This document shows positions 1 to 4,282 of a DNA stretch of 5,410 nt, piece after piece; position 1 is the stretch's first letter; every line of letters begins with the position of its first letter. This stretch comes from JBEKYH01 sp049511115 (lineage in GTDB: Bacteria > Planctomycetota > Phycisphaerae > Tepidisphaerales > Tepidisphaeraceae): positions 1 through 5,410 of the forward strand of contig JBEKYH010000368.1 in NCBI GenBank assembly GCA_049511115.1. The letters run 5' to 3'. A model generated the notes under the pieces. That model did not search any database. It was given only the letters and a program-made list of their open reading frames with translations, and was not told where the DNA came from. A program made the translations under genes and the position numbers.

Positions 1-79
1 GCTTTGCACCAGCCGATTTGAGCCGCCGGCGGATGGCGTCAAAATCGGGAACCTTCATCTTGGCTTCAATTTCGTTCAT
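1..79 (-). CDS. Inverted partial copy of the CYTH gene start
   Basis: Read on the minus strand from an ATG at 79-77, this encodes the first 26 residues of the CYTH protein at 335-880, with every base identical to 335-413. It includes the N-terminal ExExK motif (E3, E5, K7). The frame stays open to the window edge, so whether the copy is complete, truncated or only an assembly product cannot be decided here. If real, two CYTH genes would lie head to head across a 255-bp spacer (80-334). The absence of any silent difference fits either a very recent duplication or a technical duplicate of the same molecule. Confidence 0.4.
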   Translation of the reverse strand, partial: MNEIEAKMKVPDFDAIRRRLKSAGAK

Positions 80-139
80 AGAGTTAAAACAAAATCAAAA
101 GACATTTTTCACCGCGAAGACGCGAAGGACGCGAAGAAA
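1..139. repeat. Left arm of 139-bp inverted repeat (pairs with 275-413)
   Basis: Base x pairs with base 414-x. Positions 1-108 are a perfect reverse complement of 306-413. The only mismatches in the arm are at 109 and 129, and pairing breaks down from position 140. The arm has two parts: 1-79 is the reversed 5' coding end of the CYTH gene, and about 110-139 is an intergenic repeat built on a GCGAAG core at 8-9 bp spacing. Because the arm already pairs at base 1, the repeat may continue beyond the window. It could be a real duplication or a fold-back artefact at a contig end. Confidence 0.93.
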
Positions 140-159
140 AGAAATACAAGACTCACCAC

Positions 160-240
160 AGAGGACACAGAGGACACAGAGGTAAATTAGAATCAGATTC
201 TGACATAGGTTTGTTTTCCTCTGTGTCCTCTGCGTCCTCT
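160..240. repeat. Inner inverted repeat, 23-bp arms, 9-bp periodic
   Basis: Arms 160-182 and 218-240 are reverse complements with one mismatch, separated by a 35-nt loop. Each arm is a tandem run of a GAGGACACA-like unit with 9-bp period. The loop contains a second small palindrome, AGAATC-A-GATTCT, at 189-201. The element sits wholly inside the spacer of the larger inverted repeat and has a different sequence, so two repeat families are nested. No open reading frame or transposase accompanies it, so it looks like a non-coding intergenic element. Confidence 0.85.
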
Positions 241-241
241 A

Positions 242-257
242 GGTCGCTACTGCGACC
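242..257. repeat. Small perfect hairpin between the two right arms
   Basis: GGTCGC at 242-247 and GCGACC at 252-257 are perfect reverse complements around a TACT loop. No T-run follows on either strand, so it is not a convincing intrinsic terminator. It lies between the inner (218-240) and outer (275-413) right arms and may mark the join of two elements. Confidence 0.5.
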
Positions 258-274
258 GGGCGGTGAATCCCGCA

Positions 275-413
275 TTTCTTCGCGCCCTTCGCGTCTTCGC
301 GGTGGAAAATGTCTTTTGATTTTGTTTTAACTCTATGAACGAAATTGAAGCCAAGATGAAGGTTCCCGATTTTGACGCCATCCGCCGGCGGCTCAAATCG
401 GCTGGTGCAAAGC
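275..413. repeat. Right arm of 139-bp inverted repeat (pairs with 1-139)
   Basis: This is the partner of the left arm. It begins with the GCGAAG-type periodic block (about 275-304), passes through a T-rich leader and continues into the first 26 codons of the CYTH gene. An intergenic repeat normally stops at gene edges, so the extension of the pairing into coding sequence is the unusual part. It implies copying of the flank rather than two independent insertions of the element. Confidence 0.93.
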
Positions 414-880
414 CCTCCGGCGACCGCCAGGAAACCAACGTCTTCTTCGATACCCCAAGCGCATCCCTTCGTCGCGCCGACAAAGGCCTGCGCCTGCGGA
501 CGCATCGCGACATGAAGACCGGCCGCTGCGAATTTGTCGTCACCTTCAAAGGGCCGCGCCAACCGGGAAAACTAAAAGTCCGCCAGGAAATCGAATTCAA
601 CGTCAGCGACCCCGCGCCGGTCACCGCCGCCTTCGTGGCCCTGGGCTTTGAGATCAGCATCTCCTTCCAAAAGCGCCGCCGCACCTGGACGCTGGACAAA
701 TGCGAAATCGCCCTCGACGAATTGCCGTTCCTGGGGACCTTCGTAGAAATCGAAGGCCCGACCGCCGCCGCCGTGATGCACGTCAGAAAGCTTCTCGATC
801 TGAATAAAGAACCGCTCATCAGCGACAGCTACGCCTCGATGATGAGCCACTATCTCAAAATAAAGCGGAAAGAGGGTTAA
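335..880 (+). CDS. CYTH domain protein, class IV adenylyl cyclase (CyaB) type
   Basis: The 181-residue product belongs to the CYTH (CyaB/thiamine triphosphatase) fold, a cytoplasmic eight-stranded tunnel that binds triphosphate substrates with metal ions. Visible hallmarks are the N-terminal ExExK motif (E3, E5, K7), the basic strand K50-x-x-R53-x-R55, K72 in a VVTFKGP strand, R83-x-E85-x-E87, the basic cluster R114-R116, D128 and the FVEIEG strand with E138 and E140. The single-domain length fits class IV adenylyl cyclases. Known family activities include cAMP synthesis and hydrolysis of inorganic or thiamine triphosphate, and sequence alone does not decide among them. The ATG at 335 is the only plausible start, because an in-frame TGA lies at 317-319 with no alternative in between. 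No clear Shine-Dalgarno sequence precedes it. The stop codon (878-880) lies inside the next inverted repeat. Confidence 0.88.
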   Translation: MNEIEAKMKVPDFDAIRRRLKSAGAKPSGDRQETNVFFDTPSASLRRADKGLRLRTHRDMKTGRCEFVVTFKGPRQPGKLKVRQEIEFNVSDPAPVTAAFVALGFEISISFQKRRRTWTLDKCEIALDELPFLGTFVEIEGPTAAAVMHVRKLLDLNKEPLISDSYASMMSHYLKIKRKEG

Positions 881-997
881 CCGCCAAGACTCCAAGACGC
901 CAAGTTAGGACGGAGAAGCCGCCAATCCTGATCTTTCTCGATCGGTTTTCGTAATATTCTCTCTCTTACCTTGGCGTCTTGGAGTCTTGGCGGTTAA
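877..997. repeat. Inverted repeat with perfect 28-bp arms, 8-bp periodic
   Basis: Arms 877-904 and 970-997 are perfect reverse complements and start and end with TTAA. Each arm is a tandem run of an 8-bp unit (CGCCAAGA, CTCCAAGA, CGCCAAG). The 65-nt loop (905-969) has no recognisable content. The left arm supplies the TAA stop of the CYTH gene, so the element abuts or has inserted exactly at the gene's end. A transcript would fold into a long G+C-rich hairpin, but no T-run follows, so a terminator role is uncertain. It resembles, without matching, the GCGAAG blocks around the first gene. Confidence 0.92.
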
Positions 998-1017
998 ATC
1001 GCATTTGCATTGGGGTT

Positions 1018-1045
1018 TTGACCTTTCCTCGGCGAATGGTATGAT
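1018..1045 (+). promoter_or_regulatory. Candidate sigma70-type promoter for the leader and citramalate synthase gene
   Basis: TTGACC at 1018-1023 and TATGAT at 1040-1045 match the -35 and -10 consensus at five of six bases each, with a 16-bp spacer. The expected transcription start is about 1051-1054, immediately before the leader ATG at 1055. The promoter lies between the 877-997 repeat and the attenuator, where a promoter for an attenuated gene belongs. This is an inference from motif and position only. Confidence 0.6.
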
Positions 1046-1054
1046 ATGCGAGCA

Positions 1055-1111
1055 ATGAGCCAGACGATCACGATTGCCCCCATCATTATTGGACCGCAAA
1101 TTCGCGGGTAG
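1055..1111 (+). CDS. Isoleucine-rich leader peptide of the attenuator
   Basis: The 18-codon ORF reads MSQTITIAPIIIGPQIRG and ends in TAG at 1109-1111. Six of 18 residues are Ile (codons 5, 7, 10, 11, 12, 16), with three consecutive Ile codons at 1082-1090 (ATC ATT ATT). It precedes an intrinsic terminator and the gene for an isoleucine-pathway enzyme, the classic setting of an amino-acid-sensing leader peptide. An in-frame ATG at 1046 would add three residues but overlaps the -10 box. The last codons and the stop lie on the 5' strand of the antiterminator, so translation to the end would mask it. The predicted transcript start leaves almost no 5' UTR, so initiation may be leaderless. The peptide probably has no function beyond sensing charged tRNA-Ile. 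Confidence 0.85.
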   Translation: MSQTITIAPIIIGPQIRG

Positions 1112-1154
1112 GGCTTTTCGTGCAGATGTTAAACCGCAATAAGCCCTGCCCGTG
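1103..1154 (+). promoter_or_regulatory. Antiterminator helix of the isoleucine attenuator
   Basis: CGGGTAGGGCTT at 1105-1116 pairs fully with AAGCCCTGCCCG at 1141-1152. That gives 12 consecutive pairs with one U-G wobble (1109-1148), extendable by C1103-G1154 and G1104-U1153. The 3' strand contains the entire 5' half of the terminator stem (1144-1150), so the two structures exclude each other. A ribosome with the third consecutive Ile codon (1088-1090) in its A site should cover the RNA to about 1101 and leave this strand free. A ribosome at the TAG should cover it. Shortage of charged tRNA-Ile should therefore favour readthrough. Confidence 0.82.
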
Positions 1155-1169
1155 TGGCGGGGTTTTTTT
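1141..1169 (+). terminator. Intrinsic terminator (attenuator) before citramalate synthase
   Basis: CCCTGCC at 1144-1150 pairs with GGCGGGG at 1156-1162 around a CGTGT loop, giving seven pairs with one U-G wobble. A run of seven T follows at 1163-1169, and A1141, A1142 and G1143 can pair with the first T residues. It lies between the leader peptide stop and the gene start, with no other gene to terminate, so its role is conditional termination. Its 5' half is shared with the antiterminator. Confidence 0.88.
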
Positions 1170-1194
1170 GTTTGTGCACTTTGGACCGATGTTT

Positions 1195-1209
1195 GAGGAA
1201 AAGCGAGAG
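1195..1209 (+). promoter_or_regulatory. Ribosome-binding region that decides the citramalate synthase start
   Basis: Purine-rich GAGGAA (1195-1200) and GAGAG (1205-1209) precede the ATG at 1214. The first is rather far (13 nt) and the second rather close (4 nt). Together they support initiation at 1214, not at the in-frame GTG at 1154, which sits in the terminator hairpin. The region lies downstream of the T-run, so it is only transcribed after readthrough. Confidence 0.55.
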
Positions 1210-1213
1210 TACC

Positions 1214-2836
1214 ATGCCGACCAAACGCCGCATCGAAATATATGACACCACCCTGCGCGACGGAACGCAGGGCGAGGGGTTCAACCTCTCCCTGCAGGAC
1301 AAGCTGCAGATCGCCCAGAAGCTCGACACCCTCGGCGTCGATTACATCGAAGGCGGATTCCCCCTTTCCAATCCCAAGGACGCCGCGTTCTTCCGCGATA
1401 TCGGCCAGATAAAACTGCGCCACGCCAAAATCGCCGCCTTCGGCATGACCCGCCGCCGCGGCATCAAAGCCGAGGACGACCCCGGCATGAAGGCGTTGCT
1501 GGAAGCGCAAACCCCCGTTGTCACGCTGGTCGGAAAAAGCAGCGAATTCCAGGCCAAAACCGTTCTCTCGGTCGATCCTGAAGAGAATCTGGCCATGATC
1601 GCGCAAAGCGTGAAACTCATGCGCCAGGCCGGCCGCATGGTCATCTACGACGCCGAGCATTTCTTCGACGCCTTTAAGGCCAATCGCGAGTATGCCCTCC
1701 GCACGCTACAGGCCGCGCGCGAGGCCGGCGCGGAAATCCTCACCCTCTGCGACACCAACGGCGGCTCCATGCCCGAGCTCGTCGCCGAAGCCACTGCCGC
1801 CGCCAAAAAAACCGCCGGCGCTCGCATCGGCATCCACACCCACAACGACGCCGCCCTCGCTGTCGCCAACGCCCTGGCCGCCATCCACAGCGGCGCCGAA
1901 CACGCCCAGGGCACGATCAACGGCGTCGGCGAGCGCTGCGGCAATATGGATTTGATCCCGCTGGTAGCCAATCTTCAGCTCAAATACGGTATGGATTGCC
2001 TCGTCCCCGGAACGCTGCAGCACCTCACCGAAGTCAGCGGCTACGTCTACGAAATCGCCAACATGAACCACCCCAACGGCCAGCCCTATGTCGGCTCCAG
2101 CGCCTTCGCCCACAAGGGCGGCATGCACGTCCATGCCATCGCCAAGGATGCCACGACCTACGAGCACGTCGCCCCCGAGCTCGTGGGCAATTCCCGCAAA
2201 GTCCTGGTTTCTGAACTCTCGGGCGCGAGCAACATCGCCGCCAAGGCCGGCAAAAAGTTCAACCTCGAAGACGATAAAGCCACACTGCGCAAAGTGCTCG
2301 AACAAGTCCAGGACCTCGAGCACGCCGGCTTTCAATTCGAAGCCGCCGAAGCCAGCTTTGAGTTGCTCGTGCGCAAGCAAATCAATCGCTATCGCCGTTT
2401 CTTCGATCTCGATCATTATCGCGTGGTGATCCTCCGCAGTGGCAACCACGACGCCCTTTCCGAAGCCACGGTGAAGTTAACCGTAGACGGCAAAACCGAA
2501 CACCACGTCGCCGAAGGCGACGGCCCGGTCAACGCCCTCGACGGCGCTCTGCGCAAAGCATTGCAATCCTACTACCCCACGATGAACGACGTGCGTCTCA
2601 CGGATTACAAAGTCCGCGTCATCAACTCCGGCGACGAAACCGCCGCCAAAGTCCGCGTGGTCATCGCCTGCCGCCGCCGGACGCACGACGGCGCCAGCGA
2701 AGATTTCGGCGCCATCGGCGTCAGCGGCAACATCATCGACGCAAGCTGGCAGGCGTTGGTGGATGCGTATGAGTATCACCTGATCCACGTGGAGGAGGCG
2801 GGGATGGCGCAGCGTTCGCCCGCGCCGGTGCATTGA
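1214..2836 (+). CDS. cimA: Citramalate synthase (pyruvate + acetyl-CoA), isoleucine biosynthesis
   Basis: The 540-residue cytoplasmic enzyme condenses pyruvate with acetyl-CoA to (R)-citramalate, opening the threonine-independent route to 2-oxobutanoate and isoleucine. The N-terminal HMGL-like TIM barrel carries DTTLRDGTQ at 11-19, in which R15 and D16 are the catalytic and metal-site residues of the family. HTHND at 208-212 supplies the two metal-binding histidines, and GVGERCGN lies at 237-244. The C-terminal LeuA-type dimer/regulatory domain (about 400-530) has GDGPVN at 435-440 and a late GVSGNIIDASWQALVDA segment. The overall layout, with EGFNLS following the first motif, fits the long citramalate synthase family rather than 2-isopropylmalate synthase. 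The ATG at 1214 begins right before the conserved barrel. The isoleucine attenuator upstream independently supports the assignment. The C-terminal domain may also bind isoleucine, which is known for related enzymes but not shown here. Confidence 0.93.
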   Translation: MPTKRRIEIYDTTLRDGTQGEGFNLSLQDKLQIAQKLDTLGVDYIEGGFPLSNPKDAAFFRDIGQIKLRHAKIAAFGMTRRRGIKAEDDPGMKALLEAQTPVVTLVGKSSEFQAKTVLSVDPEENLAMIAQSVKLMRQAGRMVIYDAEHFFDAFKANREYALRTLQAAREAGAEILTLCDTNGGSMPELVAEATAAAKKTAGARIGIHTHNDAALAVANALAAIHSGAEHAQGTINGVGERCGNMDLIPLVANLQLKYGMDCLVPGTLQHLTEVSGYVYEIANMNHPNGQPYVGSSAFAHKGGMHVHAIAKDATTYEHVAPELVGNSRKVLVSELSGASNIAAKAGKKFNLEDDKATLRKVLEQVQDLEHAGFQFEAAEASFELLVRKQINRYRRFFDLDHYRVVILRSGNHDALSEATVKLTVDGKTEHHVAEGDGPVNALDGALRKALQSYYPTMNDVRLTDYKVRVINSGDETAAKVRVVIACRRRTHDGASEDFGAIGVSGNIIDASWQALVDAYEYHLIHVEEAGMAQRSPAPVH

Positions 2837-2892
2837 TATTCCCAAGATCGCTGGAAGATGTGCCCGACCTTGGCACAAGGGATACAGTGGAA

Positions 2893-3561
2893 ATGAACCC
2901 CGCGGATACACCACCCCTTGTTATCGCTCAACGCATTCGCGATCTGCAGAACGCGATTGATTCAGCGGTGCGCGCGAAGGAATATCAAGCTGCCGCATGG
3001 ATGCTCGACGAGCGAAAGGATCTGGAAGATGAATTAAGCAAAATCGGAAACGAGACGATCAGGCGTAATGTGGAAGCCGTGTTACACGGCATGACCGGAC
3101 TGGCACCAATGACGGATATGCTCGACCCGAAGAGTTCGGATTTTGACGAATCGCTCTTGGGGGAGGTGAAATCAGCGCCGGTCCCTATCCGCTGGGTCGT
3201 TCACGAGTCCGAAACCCTCCTACCCGGGACGCTTCGAAAGCGAGTTGATACGTCATCGCTTCAATCGCCTTACTTTATGGCGAAATTCCCCATCATTTCG
3301 TCCAAAAGCCTGCATCGCGCAACCCACGTTGATGAGTGGTTAAAAGCCCTCATCCGGGAGAAGGCGAGGTGCGGCGTCCCCGTCGTCTGGATTTGCAGCG
3401 ATCTGTTCTCGCTTAACACAATAGGCGTTATCGACACGCTGCTAGGACTTTTTCAAGACAGGTCGTTTGAGTTCGTCGCCTGCGCCGGTCCCCAGGACGA
3501 TGTGATTGCACAACGTATCATTCACATTCCCGGCGTGTTCGAGGTACGCCCGCAATTGTGA
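2893..3561 (+). CDS. Hypothetical protein with N-terminal UVR-like helical motif
   Basis: The 222-residue product is not recognised as a whole. Residues 11-50 resemble the UVR (UvrB/UvrC interaction) helical hairpin, with a LQNAID start, a central YQAAAWMLDERKDLEDEL stretch and amphipathic spacing. The motif is also found in clamp-loader-like and McsA-type proteins, so it suggests a protein-protein contact rather than an activity. The middle is polar. A hydrophobic stretch at about 175-205 (VPVVWICSD and following) looks like a buried strand-helix, not a clear membrane span. No signal peptide is visible. ATG 2893 is preferred because AAGGG at 2877-2881 precedes it at good spacing. In-frame GTG codons at 2860 and 2887 and a TTG at 2833, overlapping the cimA stop, are alternatives. 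The gene lies 56 bp after cimA and may share its transcript. Codon use is less C/G-biased than in cimA, which may hint at a different history. Confidence 0.7.
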   Translation: MNPADTPPLVIAQRIRDLQNAIDSAVRAKEYQAAAWMLDERKDLEDELSKIGNETIRRNVEAVLHGMTGLAPMTDMLDPKSSDFDESLLGEVKSAPVPIRWVVHESETLLPGTLRKRVDTSSLQSPYFMAKFPIISSKSLHRATHVDEWLKALIREKARCGVPVVWICSDLFSLNTIGVIDTLLGLFQDRSFEFVACAGPQDDVIAQRIIHIPGVFEVRPQL

Positions 3562-3580
3562 ACGTGAATCCGCCTCTCGC

Positions 3581-4246
3581 TTATTGCTGCAAATCCAACT
3601 CGTTCACGACTATCCTCACCGCCTTCCCCATCGCCGCCCCCGCCCGTTTCGACTGCTCCCCCAATCGCATCAATTCCCCAATCAACCCCGGCTTCCTCAG
3701 CAACGCTTGCCCCACCTCTAAAATCTTCGGCCGTCCGACCTCATCAACCATTCCCATCACCTTCGGGCTAATGCTCTGATTCGCCGTGTCGCTGATCGCC
3801 CGGATGCCGAGAAATGCGACGCCGGCTTTCTCCGCCATCGCGCGAACGACCGCATTTTCGATATCCACCGCCGCCGCCCTGGTCCGGAGAAAAAGCTCCG
3901 CCTTCTCAGCCGGCGTCGCGACAATCGTATCAACGGTGTGAATTTTCCCCCGCCTCCAATTGACCGCTGCCGACAAGTTCTCCTCGCACGCTTCGGAAAT
4001 CAGCCCCGCCGCGTCGTCTATTACCACATCGCCAATCTTCAAATCGGGATCCAACCCGCCGCCTAGGCCGGCCATGATGATGCACTTGAAATCGCCGATG
4101 GCTGATTGCTTCAGGCGAACCGCCCGAATCCCCACCACCAGCGCGGCCGGCACACCCAGCGACGATCCCTTAACACCGCGCCTGATCGCGCGAGCCTCCA
4201 TTGCTAGCGCGCAGCAAACCAATACTTTCCCCGCGCCTTCGCTCAT
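3581..4246 (-). CDS. Nucleoside phosphorylase family protein (MTA/SAH nucleosidase- or HpnG-like)
   Basis: The 221-residue product belongs to the PNP/UDP phosphorylase superfamily, cytoplasmic enzymes that cleave N-glycosidic bonds of nucleosides. By comparison with E. coli MTA/SAH nucleosidase, E17 in LAMEAR matches the catalytic-site Glu of AMEEE, AGLGGGLDPDLKIGD (59-73) matches the glycine-rich ribose/phosphate loop, E130 in VDIEN matches the ribose-binding Glu, and D153 in RAISDTAN matches the catalytic Asp. The LDP within the glycine loop resembles hopanoid-associated HpnG as well. The segment before it lacks the usual GxGKxxAA motif, so the substrate is uncertain. MTA/SAH, futalosine and adenosylhopane are all possible, and no hopanoid or menaquinone genes are in view. 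The ATG at 4246 fits the family N-terminus. It lies 24 nt after the propeller gene's stop on the same strand, so the two probably form an operon. It converges with the UVR-motif gene, 19 bp away, with no terminator hairpin between them. Confidence 0.82.
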   Translation of the reverse strand: MSEGAGKVLVCCALAMEARAIRRGVKGSSLGVPAALVVGIRAVRLKQSAIGDFKCIIMAGLGGGLDPDLKIGDVVIDDAAGLISEACEENLSAAVNWRRGKIHTVDTIVATPAEKAELFLRTRAAAVDIENAVVRAMAEKAGVAFLGIRAISDTANQSISPKVMGMVDEVGRPKILEVGQALLRKPGLIGELMRLGEQSKRAGAAMGKAVRIVVNELDLQQ

Positions 4247-4282
4247 TGAATCGGGCTCATTTGTTCGCGCTCATTTGCTCGG
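4241..4282 (-). repeat. Three 14-bp units creating a chain of overlapping ATGA codons
   Basis: On the plus strand GCTCATT recurs at 4241, 4255 and 4269, exactly 14 bp apart, followed by similar seven-base tails. Read on the minus strand, each unit carries ATGAGC. The propeller stop TGA (4273-4271) overlaps an ATG at 4274. That ORF, MSANK, ends in a TGA overlapping the ATG at 4260. The next ORF, MSPIQ, ends in a TGA overlapping the ATG at 4246 of the phosphorylase gene. The arrangement could pass ribosomes down by termination-reinitiation, and the gene has no clear Shine-Dalgarno sequence of its own. It probably arose by tandem duplication at an ancestral ATGA junction. Confidence 0.75.

Noticed and set aside
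110..182. CRISPR-like or tandem-array repeat
   Set aside because: The periodic units are 8-9 bp without spacers and are arranged as inverted arms. No cas-like gene is present.
1154..1213. N-terminal extension of citramalate synthase from GTG 1154
   Set aside because: It overlaps the terminator loop, stem and T-run and adds residues unlike the family N-terminus. The ATG at 1214 has purine-rich sequence upstream.
1018..1213. T-box or metabolite riboswitch before cimA
   Set aside because: The leader is too short and lacks T-box landmarks. The Ile-rich ORF with an overlapping antiterminator explains the region fully.
1706..2449. Long antisense open frame within citramalate synthase
   Set aside because: It is a by-product of GC-rich codon bias opposite a clearly conserved gene. 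Its translation is low-complexity Gly/Ala/Val/Asp with no motif.
1214..2836. 2-isopropylmalate synthase (LeuA) as product
   Set aside because: The EGFNLS context after the first motif, the length, the C-terminal pattern and an isoleucine rather than leucine leader peptide all favour citramalate synthase.
2859..2877. Hairpin TGTGCC/GGCACA after the cimA stop as a terminator
   Set aside because: The stem has only six pairs with a 7-nt loop and no T-run follows. The next bases look like the ribosome-binding site of the following gene.
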